A program made the position numbers and the translations under genes. A DNA stretch of 6,007 nt from an uncultured Bacteroides sp. (GTDB taxonomy: Bacteria; Bacteroidota; Bacteroidia; Bacteroidales; Bacteroidaceae): positions 1 through 6,007 of the forward strand of contig USPQ01000127.1 in assembly GCA_900556625.1 (NCBI GenBank), read 5' to 3'. Below, piece after piece: positions 1 to 5,957 of the stretch (the stretch's first letter is position 1; each line of letters starts with the position of its first letter). The notes beneath the pieces were generated by a model, which saw only the letters and a program-made list of their open reading frames with translations, had not been told where the DNA came from and searched no databases.

Positions 1-140
1 TCTCCAAAAATACGCTGTCCCGCCTGATATGCTTCTTCTATCGCTTCATTGGGATGGAATTTCGAGACAGCAACCAGCCGGACTCCTTGCGGGAGCTCGG
101 CCAGTACTTGCTTTAAATTGTCAGCAATACTCATTGTCAT
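1..140 (-). CDS. yggS: YggS/PLPBP-family pyridoxal-phosphate homeostasis protein (N-terminal part, cut by window edge)
   Basis: Only the first 46 codons are present; the gene runs off the left edge. The translation from base 140 begins MTMSIADNLKQVLAELPQGV and continues with VRLVAVSKFHPNEAI and AYQAGQRIFG. The VAVSK segment and the downstream (Q)RIFGE-type segment are the conserved first strand and early helix of the YggS/PROSC/PLPBP fold-type III barrel. K27 (numbered from the first Met) is the expected PLP-binding lysine. Family members bind PLP without known catalysis and help balance vitamin B6 and amino-acid pools in the cytoplasm. Two in-frame starts are possible, at 140 and at 134 (M3); neither has a clear Shine-Dalgarno sequence. 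The upstream DUF4494 gene stops at 141, so TAA is followed directly by ATG, which points to translational coupling. The family call is firm; the function is known only from homologues. Confidence 0.9.
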   Translation of the reverse strand, partial: MTMSIADNLKQVLAELPQGVRLVAVSKFHPNEAIEEAYQAGQRIFG

Positions 141-620
141 TTATGATTTTGCGGGGTCAAACTCCGGTTTGTCATTCGGTTCGGCACTGTAAGGGTAGAC
201 GTCCATCAACGGAGTCTCGGATACCATTCCGATCTGATAATCGGCCATTGTACCTTTCATTCCCTCGTCCAGCTTCTTCACCGCGTCGCGCAGGTCGGCA
301 GCCTGTACCAGCACTTGAGTGGATGTCTTTTTCTCCGCGCCGCTTTTTTCATCCAGCGTGATGAAAATAAGTTTGCATTTGAACCAGCGATCGGCACTTT
401 CTTCGTCACTGGGGAAAAGTTCACTATAGTTGGCACGTTTAATGTCCGAAACGGTAAATTCTCCGGAGATAAACGGAGTCATTTCCTCGATGATTCGTGC
501 CTCTGCTTCTGTAAAGCTGAGTGCGTCAACCAGATAAGGTTCCGTAACTTTCTTCTGCATTCCGTTTTCCATTACTTTCTCATAACGGATCTTGCACTCA
601 AACCATGTATGCATTGCCAT
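141..620 (-). CDS. DUF4494 domain-containing protein, unknown function
   Basis: A 159-residue soluble protein beginning MAMHTWFECKIRYEKVMENG, which I recognise as the DUF4494 family, common in Bacteroidales. No signal peptide or membrane segment is visible, so it is probably cytoplasmic. The sequence contains two related halves: residues 6-70 (WFECK...GMQKK...LVDA...EEM...ELFP) and 79-143 (WFKCK...GAEKK...LVQA...DEGM...DVYP) align along their full length with a one-residue shift, followed by an acidic, proline-containing tail (144-159). Each half looks like a small alpha/beta unit, two or three strands then a helix, but that is inference from residue pattern. Starts at M1 (620) and M3 (614) are both possible; M3 gives MHTWF. 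The gene shares a transcript with the downstream yggS-type gene (stop abuts start) and has its own upstream -7 element. No function can be assigned from sequence. Confidence 0.9.
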   Translation of the reverse strand: MAMHTWFECKIRYEKVMENGMQKKVTEPYLVDALSFTEAEARIIEEMTPFISGEFTVSDIKRANYSELFPSDEESADRWFKCKLIFITLDEKSGAEKKTSTQVLVQAADLRDAVKKLDEGMKGTMADYQIGMVSETPLMDVYPYSAEPNDKPEFDPAKS

Positions 621-663
621 AATTTTCTTTCTGTTTAATTAGTTGATTCATGTAAATTGCCTA

Positions 664-671
664 CAAAGATA
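664..671 (-). promoter_or_regulatory. Bacteroides-type -7 promoter element upstream of DUF4494
   Basis: Read on the minus strand this is TATCTTTG, an exact match to the Bacteroides -7 consensus TAnnTTTG. It lies 43 nt upstream of the DUF4494 start, inside the 83-nt gap after the HdeD-like gene, so it would drive DUF4494 and yggS. The expected -33 TTTG is not clear: the nearest candidate, TTTC at 695-698, has an over-long 23-nt spacer. Some read-through from the HdeD-like gene is possible, because I see no hairpin terminator in the gap. Confidence 0.55.
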
Positions 672-703
672 AACAAAATACCAAAGTAAGTGCCGAAAGA
701 TTT

Positions 704-1267
704 TTATTTTCTTTTATGTAAATTCTTTAGTTCAAATGAAAGCATGACACGGAAAAGTCCGATGATGAGGAATGTGAAAGAGATCATGTAGACTGCATAA
801 AGGGCTCCTATGGCTGGTTGCCACAATATCAGCAATGAGCAGAGGATAGCCAGAATGCCGAATGCCATATACCATCCCCAGTCGCGGGTTCCGTAACGTT
901 TCAGGTCGATGGAATAGCCGGTAGAAGAGAAACCGCGGAACATGAGCCAGAAGGCGATGATAAACGGAATGACTTCCATGCTGACCATCGGGTAAGCGAT
1001 CAGGTAAATGCCTAGAATAAGGTCGATGATTCCTCCTACAACGTACCATCCCCAACTGGGAACACCTTTCTTGTTGCTGATGGCGAAAATGATTTCCAAA
1101 ATTCCGCTGACCAGCATAGATACGCTGAAGATAATACTTAAAGCTATGTAACTGCTTACGGGGGAGAACATGAGCCAAAGGGCTACGATAATATACACGA
1201 TTCCCAGAAGAAGGGAAGTCCACCAGTTCTTTACTGAATGTTGAATCTCATTGAATACTGTTTCCAT
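704..1267 (-). CDS. HdeD-like DUF308 integral membrane protein
   Basis: A 187-residue hydrophobic protein with six predicted membrane helices, roughly at residues 18-35, 40-63, 74-93, 96-113, 131-149 and 153-177, and a basic C-terminal tail ending HKRK. Size and topology match the DUF308 (HdeD) family. The helices form three related pairs, each opening with a Trp-rich, Gly-containing segment (NWWTSLLLG, WGWYVVGG, WGWYMAFG) and a mid-pair turn with Pro (FSP, AYP, WQP), the repeat expected for this family. In E. coli, HdeD is linked to acid resistance; whether this homologue shares that role is not shown here. No enzyme motif is visible. The start at 1267 (METVFNEIQHSVKNWW) is the only Met ahead of helix 1. 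It is divergent from tpx across 135 bp, which could allow shared stress control, but that is inference. Confidence 0.88.
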   Translation of the reverse strand: METVFNEIQHSVKNWWTSLLLGIVYIIVALWLMFSPVSSYIALSIIFSVSMLVSGILEIIFAISNKKGVPSWGWYVVGGIIDLILGIYLIAYPMVSMEVIPFIIAFWLMFRGFSSTGYSIDLKRYGTRDWGWYMAFGILAILCSLLILWQPAIGALYAVYMISFTFLIIGLFRVMLSFELKNLHKRK

Positions 1268-1402
1268 ACATTTTCTATTTTAAATTGTTACTAGAATAAT
1301 TTCGTTGTGAGATAACAAATTCAATTTGGAAAAGGTTTTCCGTGAACATATTTTGGGTAATTGTTGTTTCTATATAAAGTAATTTTTAAATAGATATGCA
1401 TT
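1268..1402. promoter_or_regulatory. Divergent intergenic region between HdeD-like gene and tpx, with a candidate operator
   Basis: This 135-bp A/T-rich stretch must hold the promoters of two divergent genes. It contains a 14-bp palindrome, GGAAAAGGTTTTCC (1328-1341, arms 6 bp, 2-bp centre). A second, weaker inverted repeat has arms TTGTTA (1285-1290) and TAACAA (1313-1318). For tpx, TTTG at 1325-1328 stands 19 nt before ATATTTTG (1348-1355), an imperfect -33/-7 pair that would give a leader of about 40 nt; its -33 overlaps the palindrome by one base. For the HdeD-like gene, the minus-strand TGAATTTG (1316-1323) matches TAnnTTTG except at one fixed base. Promoter calls here are tentative; the palindrome itself is seen directly. 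Confidence 0.4.
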
Positions 1403-1900
1403 ATGGCAACAACAAATTTCAAAGGACAACCGGTAAAACTGATCGGTGAATTTATACAAGTAGGTAAAGTCGCTCCCGACTTTGAATTGGTAAAAACAGA
1501 TTTGTCTTCTTTCTCATTGAAAGATCTGAATGGCAAGAATGTGATTCTGAATATTTTCCCAAGTCTGGATACCAGTGTTTGTGCTACTTCGGTACGCAAA
1601 TTTAACAAGATGGCTGCCGGACTGAAAGATACGGTGGTATTGGCTATCTCCAAAGACCTTCCTTTTGCGCATAGCCGTTTCTGTACAACGGAAGGTATTG
1701 AGAACGTGATTCCATTGTCTGATTTCCGTTTCTCCGATTTCGACGAAAGCTATGGAGTGCGCATGGCGGACGGTCCGTTGGCAGGGCTGTTGGCTCGTGC
1801 GGTGGTAGTGATCGGAAAGGATGGCAAAGTGGCCTATACGGAACTTGTGCCGGAGATTACGCAGGAACCTGATTACGATAAGGCATTGGCTGCACTGTAA
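1403..1900 (+). CDS. tpx: Thiol peroxidase (Tpx, atypical 2-Cys peroxiredoxin)
   Basis: A 165-residue cytoplasmic peroxiredoxin, close to the usual Tpx length (168 in E. coli). Tpx reduces hydrogen peroxide and, preferentially, alkyl hydroperoxides, and is recycled by thioredoxin. The conserved N-terminal strand segment (FKGQPVKLIGEFIQVGKVAP) precedes the signature FPSLDTSVCATSVRKFN, with peroxidatic C60 and the catalytic Thr at 57 (T57; numbering within one residue). The resolving cysteine is C94 in SRFCTTEGIENV, the Tpx-specific position, and R132 in LLARAVVVI is the expected active-site arginine. All key residues are present, so it should be active. The start at 1403 (MATTNFKG) fits family alignments; there is no clear Shine-Dalgarno, only an A/T-rich leader as is usual in Bacteroides. 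It is a single-gene unit, divergent from the HdeD-like gene and convergent with the glnS-TPR-DedA unit. Peroxide-responsive control is plausible but not shown by a recognisable OxyR site. Confidence 0.97.
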   Translation: MATTNFKGQPVKLIGEFIQVGKVAPDFELVKTDLSSFSLKDLNGKNVILNIFPSLDTSVCATSVRKFNKMAAGLKDTVVLAISKDLPFAHSRFCTTEGIENVIPLSDFRFSDFDESYGVRMADGPLAGLLARAVVVIGKDGKVAYTELVPEITQEPDYDKALAAL

Positions 1901-1925
1901 ATCAGGGGGATGATTGCTTAGGATT

Positions 1926-1995
1926 AAACGCAGATAAACGCGGATTAACGCAAAAGATTATTTCTATTTGCGAAAATCCGCGTTTATCTGCGTTT
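1926..1995. repeat. Long near-perfect inverted repeat between convergent genes; probable bidirectional terminator
   Basis: The arms 1926-1946 and 1975-1995 are perfectly complementary over 21 bp. After two mismatched positions the pairing resumes for 6 bp (1949-1954 with 1967-1972), leaving a loop of about 12 nt (1955-1966). Each arm is built from 10-bp units: AAACGCAGAT, AAACGCGGAT and TAACGCAAAA on the left, mirrored on the right. It lies 25 nt past the tpx stop and 13 nt past the end of the DedA gene, the place expected for a shared terminator. On the tpx side it is followed by a T-rich run (TTTTATGTTTTG); no T-tract follows on the other side. From memory, very similar motifs (AACGCAGATAAACGCGG) occur in many Bacteroides intergenic regions, so this may be a dispersed repeat family; I cannot verify copy number here. 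Confidence 0.85.
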
Positions 1996-2008
1996 TATGT
2001 TTTGAAGT

Positions 2009-2647
2009 TTATTTCTTCTTCATTCCTTTATAAACCAGGAAGGCAACGATAAACACACCGAGGGCAATGAAGCCATAGCCTATTTCGTGGCTGTATTCTG
2101 TTACTTTGGCAATCAACTGTTCCTCACTCTCGATTCCCGGCACTTTGGACAAGTGGTAGCCGATAATGGCTAGAATGGCATTCCACAATCCTGCTCCTAA
2201 AGTGGTGTATAGCAAGAAAGTAGTCAACTTCATCCGTGCCAGTCCGGCAGGTATGGAGATCAATTGGCGGACAGCCGGAATCAGTCGGCCGATAAATGTG
2301 GAAAGCGCACCATGTTTGTCGAAATAAGTTTCAGCGTTGCGCACTTTGGCTTCATCAATAAGGCACATATGCCCGAAACGGCTGTTGGCAAACTTATAGA
2401 CGATAGGGCGTCCCAACCACTTTGCCAGAAAATAGTTAATCAATGCTCCGATATTGGCTCCGATGGTAGCGAACAAAATCACCAGATAGATATTAAGCTC
2501 GTCGTTGACTGCGGCTTTATATGCTGCCGGCGGGATGACCACTTCCGAAGGGAAAGGGATAAAGGAACTTTCGATAGTCATTAATAAAGTGATAGTCCAA
2601 TAATTCAAATGATCCAGACACCACTGGATAAAAGCTACTGATTCCAT
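2009..2647 (-). CDS. DedA-family (SNARE-associated/VTT domain) inner-membrane protein
   Basis: A 212-residue polytopic membrane protein of usual DedA length. The first re-entrant region carries the family motif ESSFIPFPSE (E26, P31, P33, E35). The second carries GRLIPAVRQLISIPAG (R121, P124, R127, G135), matching the conserved F/GRxxPxxR motif whose acidic and arginine residues are needed in E. coli YqjA. Hydrophobic helices lie near 15-30, 52-76, 142-165 and 189-207, and the protein ends in a basic KGMKKK tail. Some DedA proteins (UptA) transport undecaprenyl phosphate back across the membrane and others affect phospholipid balance and membrane potential; which lipid this one handles cannot be read from sequence. 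It starts 33 nt after the TPR gene's stop, so it is probably the last gene of the glnS unit, ending just before the inverted repeat. Start M1 at 2647 has no clear Shine-Dalgarno. Confidence 0.93.
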   Translation of the reverse strand: MESVAFIQWCLDHLNYWTITLLMTIESSFIPFPSEVVIPPAAYKAAVNDELNIYLVILFATIGANIGALINYFLAKWLGRPIVYKFANSRFGHMCLIDEAKVRNAETYFDKHGALSTFIGRLIPAVRQLISIPAGLARMKLTTFLLYTTLGAGLWNAILAIIGYHLSKVPGIESEEQLIAKVTEYSHEIGYGFIALGVFIVAFLVYKGMKKK

Positions 2648-2680
2648 GATTTTTAGGGCTAGGGTTTATTAAATTGATGA

Positions 2681-4153
2681 TTATTTTCCTTTGTTTTTCT
2701 TACTCTCCTTTTTCTCCTTTTTCTCCTTTTTCTCCTTTTTCATACGTGCCAGTATCTTCTTGAATATTTTCCGTTGTTCTTCGTTCTGACACGCATAATT
2801 TATCAAACCCGCAAGGGCTTCCTCTGTGACCGGATGCGCGCAGTCGTTGTTATATTTGAAAAAACTTTCTATGTCACCGTAAGCCAGACTGCAAACGCTC
2901 AATTTCTCCGCAACGTCTTCAAATTTCGGATCAAGAGCATATACTTTCTCTAAGTAATATTGACTTTCGATCTCATAGTTGTTCTCCATATAGGCACAGG
3001 CTATCATGTAATACATATCTATGCTGGAATCTATATCCGATAACTTGATGAAGCAGATTCTGGCTTTTTCAAGTTTCCTTTCCAGCAAGTAGATTTTGCC
3101 TTCGGTCAGGAGGATTGTCGCGTCTTTCGGATGGATTTTGCTTATTTTCTTACAAGTCTGATGTGCTTCTTTGTATCTTCCCAATTCGGCTAAGGCATTT
3201 GCTTTATTGGTATAAATGTCTATTGATAAAGCAGACTCATTACCATTGTTTTTTTCTAAAAAATCGATTACTTTGTCATAATACTCATTCGCTTTTTCCC
3301 AATCTTCTTTGGCGCTGTAACACAGCCCGATGAACATATAGCCCATATCGGGGGAGACGGCCTTGTATTCCATCGCTTTCTTATAATTTTCGATGGACTT
3401 GTCGAAGTTGTTCAGTTGGAAAAAGGAATGTGCCTTGGTGGTATATGCTTCTCCGTCAGATTCATCGGCTGCCAATGCGAAATCACAGGCTTCGATAGCC
3501 TTGTTCCATTTTGATTGGAAGAAGTAGCATTTTGCCAGTCCTGTCCAATAAGGGGTATTATAAGGCTCTATATCAAGTAATTGATTGTATATCTTGATTG
3601 CTGAGTCCAATTGTTGGGTGGCTAATGCGTAATCGGCTTGGAGAGCCATAAACTCTTTTGCCTCAGAGTATGTTTTCTCCCCTTTTTCCATCCATTCTTT
3701 TGCCATATCGGGATATCCCATCTCCAGATAGAGATAGACAACCTCGCAGATTCTGCCGAGTTCGTCCGCATCTTCAATGGTAGCTAATAGTGACCGGGTT
3801 TCTTCGAGTTGCCCTTCATTCAGTAACAATTCAGCCTTCAGCATTTTCACTTCGGGATCATACGCTTCGGTGATGGAATCCAGCACCTGTTTTGCTTTCT
3901 GCAGGTTCCGGGTGTCCAGATAAAGGTATGCCTGTTCCACTAGCAGGTCGGTGTTTCCCGGATGTAATTGAAGTCCGTAAGTGACGGCTTCTTGCGCTTC
4001 CTCAAATTTACTTCTGGAGGCATACCAATCAGAGATATCAGCCAATTGGTCTCCATCCAGATAGAGTTGTCTGTTTTCGGCTTTTGCAGCCTCGTAGTTT
4101 GTGATCAGTTTTTCCAGTTCTTTTTTTTCAGACGGAATGTTTTTTCTACTCAT
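2681..4153 (-). CDS. Tetratricopeptide repeat protein with lysine-rich C-terminal tail
   Basis: A 490-residue soluble protein with no signal peptide or membrane segment, so probably cytoplasmic. From about residue 38 to 415 it consists of helical TPR-like units of about 34 residues. Clear ones include 37-66 (ADISDWYASRSKFEEAQEAV, ending LHPGN), 169-197 (ALATQQLDSAIKIYNQLLDIEP), 203-232 (GLAKCYFFQSKWNKAIEACD), 237-262 (KAHSFFQLNNFDKSIENYKK), 270-299 (GLCYSAKEDWEKANEYYDKV), 313-342 (NKANALAELGRYKEAHQTCK) and 381-409 (ENNYEIESQYYLEKVYALDP). TPR arrays are protein-binding scaffolds; the partner is unknown. The tail (471-490) is almost all Lys/Glu and contains four KKE triplets coded by a perfect 9-bp tandem repeat, which could bind nucleic acid or acidic surfaces (inference). 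It starts 11 nt after the glnS stop and is followed 33 nt later by the DedA gene, so it very probably sits in the glnS operon. Confidence 0.92.
   Translation of the reverse strand: MSRKNIPSEKKELEKLITNYEAAKAENRQLYLDGDQLADISDWYASRSKFEEAQEAVTYGLQLHPGNTDLLVEQAYLYLDTRNLQKAKQVLDSITEAYDPEVKMLKAELLLNEGQLEETRSLLATIEDADELGRICEVVYLYLEMGYPDMAKEWMEKGEKTYSEAKEFMALQADYALATQQLDSAIKIYNQLLDIEPYNTPYWTGLAKCYFFQSKWNKAIEACDFALAADESDGEAYTTKAHSFFQLNNFDKSIENYKKAMEYKAVSPDMGYMFIGLCYSAKEDWEKANEYYDKVIDFLEKNNGNESALSIDIYTNKANALAELGRYKEAHQTCKKISKIHPKDATILLTEGKIYLLERKLEKARICFIKLSDIDSSIDMYYMIACAYMENNYEIESQYYLEKVYALDPKFEDVAEKLSVCSLAYGDIESFFKYNNDCAHPVTEEALAGLINYACQNEEQRKIFKKILARMKKEKKEKKEKKESKKNKGK
2705..2740. repeat. Four perfect tandem copies of a 9-bp unit (CTCCTTTTT)
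   Basis: Units run 2705-2713, 2714-2722, 2723-2731 and 2732-2740 without mismatch. On the coding (minus) strand each is AAA AAG GAG, giving KKE four times (residues 472-483 of the TPR protein). Because the unit is three codons, gain or loss of copies by slippage would keep the reading frame and change only the length of the basic tail. Confidence 0.93.
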
Positions 4154-4164
4154 TATTTTATATT

Positions 4165-5907
4165 TTATTTATTGATCTTGCCCCACGTGTCTTTTAATCC
4201 CACAGTGCGGTTGAAGATCAGATTTTCCGGTGTTGAGTCCTTGTCAATATTGAAATATCCAATCCGTTGGAACTGTAAGTAGGAGAGGGTGGGCAGTGTA
4301 GCTGCGAACTTTTCTATGTAGCAGTTAGGGAGAACTTTCAATGAGTCCGGGTTAATAATTTCTTTCATGGCTTCCAGTGCCTCGCAATTCTTCGCTTCGC
4401 GGATGGCAGCCAGTTCGTCACGCGGATTTTCTACTTTCCACAGACGGTCGTACAAACGCACCTCTGCTTGTATGCAGTGGTTGCAGCTCACCCAGTGAAG
4501 CGTACCTTTCACTTTGCGGTTCGCGTCCGGCATACCGCTGCGGGTGTTCGGGTCATATTCGCAGTACACTTCCGTGATCACGCCGTTTTCATCTTTCTTG
4601 CAGCCGGTACATTTCACGATATAAGCATTCTTGAGACGTACTTCCTGTCCGGGTGTCATGCGGAAATATTTCTTGGGAGCATCTTCCATGAAGTCTTCAC
4701 GTTCCATCCACAACTCGCGGCTGAACTCAATCAAGTGGCTTCCCGCTTCCGGATCTTCCGGGTTATTGATGGCTTCCAATTCTTCTACTTGTCCTTCCGG
4801 ATAGTTCGTGATGACGAGTTTCACCGGATTGATTACTGCGGACACGCGGGTAGCGCGGCTGTTCAGGTCTTCGCGGACAGAACTTTCGAGCAGTGCGATG
4901 TCATTCAGTGCGTCGTATGTGGTATAACCGATTTTGTCGATAAACTTATGGATAGATTCCGGCGAGTAACCGCGACGGCGGAAACCGCAGATGGTCGGCA
5001 TACGGGGATCGTCCCATCCGTTCACCAGCCCCTCTTTTACCAGAGTGAGCAGGTTGCGTTTGCTCATCAGCGTATAGCTCAGGTTCAGTTTGTTGAACTC
5101 GGTCTGACGGGGACGGTTGTCATTCAGGTCTTTTCCTTCTTTCAGCCAGTCGATGAAGAGGTCGTAGAGCGGACGGTGTACTACAAACTCAAGCGTACAC
5201 AGTGAATGGGTCACCCCTTCAAAGAAGTCGCTCTGACCGTGCGCGAAGTCATACATAGGGTAGGCTTTCCATGTAGTGCCGGTACGGTGATGCGGATGTT
5301 TCACCACACGATAAATAATCGGGTCGCGGAAGTGCATATTCGGGTTGGCCATATCGATTTTGGCGCGAAGCACCATAGCGCCCTCTTCAATCTCTCCACT
5401 ATTCATTTTCTTGAAAAGTTCGAGACTTTCTTCAATCGGACGGTTGCGGTAAGGGCTTTCCACACCCGGTTGGGTAGGAGTGCCTTTTTGCTGCGCGATC
5501 TGTTCGGAACTCTGTTCGTCGATATATGCTTTTCCTTCCTGAATCAGACGGATGGCGAAGTCCCATAATTGTTGGAAGTAGTCGGAAGCATAATATTCAT
5601 TTCCCCAACGGTAGCCTAACCATTGGATGTCTTCTTTGATAGCTTCTACATATTCCACATCCTCTTTGGTGGGGTTTGTGTCGTCGAAACGAAGGTTGCA
5701 TACACCGCCATGTTTTTCTGCAATGCCGAAATCGAGGCAAATGGCTTTGGCATGGCCGATGTGAAGGTATCCGTTTGGCTCGGGCGGGAAACGTGTCTGT
5801 ACTTTTCCACCGTTTTTACCTTCTTTCAAGTCTTTTTCTACTGCCTGTTCTATAAAGTTCAAGCTCTTTTTTTCACTTGCTACTTCTTCGTTTTTAATAT
5901 CTGTCAT
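4165..5907 (-). CDS. glnS: Glutaminyl-tRNA synthetase (GlnRS)
   Basis: A 580-residue class I aminoacyl-tRNA synthetase that charges tRNA-Gln with glutamine in the cytoplasm (E. coli GlnRS is about 554). The Rossmann-fold ATP site begins at TRFPPEPNGYLHIGHAKA, with HIGH at 49-52, and the second signature is LMSKRN (281-285, the KMSKS equivalent). GlnRS rather than GluRS is indicated by YPMYDFAHG (216-224; Y219 and H223 align with the glutamine-pocket Tyr211 and His215 of E. coli), THSLCTLEF, DDPRMPT, RRRGYSPESI and the C-terminal two-barrel anticodon domain with RSGMPDANRKVKGTLHWVS and RLYDRLW. Unusual is a cluster of cysteines in the barrel (C433, C436, C475, C478), where I recall non-cysteine residues in E. 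coli. The charged N-terminal extension (1-34) is polar. It is the first gene of a likely unit with the TPR and DedA genes, with a -7 promoter box 31 nt upstream. Confidence 0.98.
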   Translation of the reverse strand: MTDIKNEEVASEKKSLNFIEQAVEKDLKEGKNGGKVQTRFPPEPNGYLHIGHAKAICLDFGIAEKHGGVCNLRFDDTNPTKEDVEYVEAIKEDIQWLGYRWGNEYYASDYFQQLWDFAIRLIQEGKAYIDEQSSEQIAQQKGTPTQPGVESPYRNRPIEESLELFKKMNSGEIEEGAMVLRAKIDMANPNMHFRDPIIYRVVKHPHHRTGTTWKAYPMYDFAHGQSDFFEGVTHSLCTLEFVVHRPLYDLFIDWLKEGKDLNDNRPRQTEFNKLNLSYTLMSKRNLLTLVKEGLVNGWDDPRMPTICGFRRRGYSPESIHKFIDKIGYTTYDALNDIALLESSVREDLNSRATRVSAVINPVKLVITNYPEGQVEELEAINNPEDPEAGSHLIEFSRELWMEREDFMEDAPKKYFRMTPGQEVRLKNAYIVKCTGCKKDENGVITEVYCEYDPNTRSGMPDANRKVKGTLHWVSCNHCIQAEVRLYDRLWKVENPRDELAAIREAKNCEALEAMKEIINPDSLKVLPNCYIEKFAATLPTLSYLQFQRIGYFNIDKDSTPENLIFNRTVGLKDTWGKINK

Positions 5908-5938
5908 AACGTTTTATGCTAATACATGATTCAGGCTA

Positions 5939-5946
5939 CAAAAGTA
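5939..5946 (-). promoter_or_regulatory. Bacteroides-type -7 promoter element upstream of glnS
   Basis: On the minus strand this reads TACTTTTG, an exact match to TAnnTTTG, 31 nt upstream of the glnS ATG, implying a short leader of roughly 20-25 nt. The -33 region (about 5966-5970) has no good TTTG and would fall within the 3' end of the preceding gene. It is the likely promoter of glnS and, by spacing, of the TPR and DedA genes. Confidence 0.55.
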
Positions 5947-5957
5947 GGACATTTTTT

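Noticed and set aside
621..703. Possible terminator between the HdeD-like gene and DUF4494
   Set aside because: There is a T-rich stretch but no GC-containing hairpin before it on the minus strand.
732..1223. A 163-codon minus-strand frame inside the HdeD-like gene
   Set aside because: It overlaps the six-helix membrane protein in another frame; its translation is Arg/His/Ser-rich with no domain or membrane pattern, while the chosen frame has clear repeated helices.
1305..1318. TTGTGAGATAACAA, resembling a shortened E. coli lac operator
   Set aside because: The half-sites match but the centre is 3 bp shorter than lacO, no LacI-type regulator or sugar gene is nearby, and a short match in A/T-rich DNA is easily fortuitous.
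1268..1402. Possible OxyR binding site upstream of tpx
   Set aside because: I looked for spaced ATAG/CTAT half-sites of the enterobacterial type and saw no convincing set; the Bacteroides OxyR site may differ, so nothing is claimed.
1396..1449. A 17-codon upstream frame (ATG at 1396) overlapping the tpx start out of frame
   Set aside because: The peptide MHYGNNKFQRTTGKTDR looks like a shifted reading of the tpx N-terminus, with no ribosome-binding signal; an upstream ATG in an A/T-rich leader is expected by chance.
1321..1653. A 110-codon minus-strand frame covering the tpx start and intergenic region
   Set aside because: Most of it is antisense to tpx, which carries all catalytic residues; the protein has no recognisable feature.
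4468..5205. A 245-codon open frame on the plus strand, opposite glnS
   Set aside because: It is fully antisense to a clear GlnRS gene, its translation has no recognisable domain, and its Val/Phe/Arg-rich make-up is typical of a reverse-strand shadow. The shorter plus-strand frames opposite glnS, the TPR gene and DUF4494 are rejected for the same reason.
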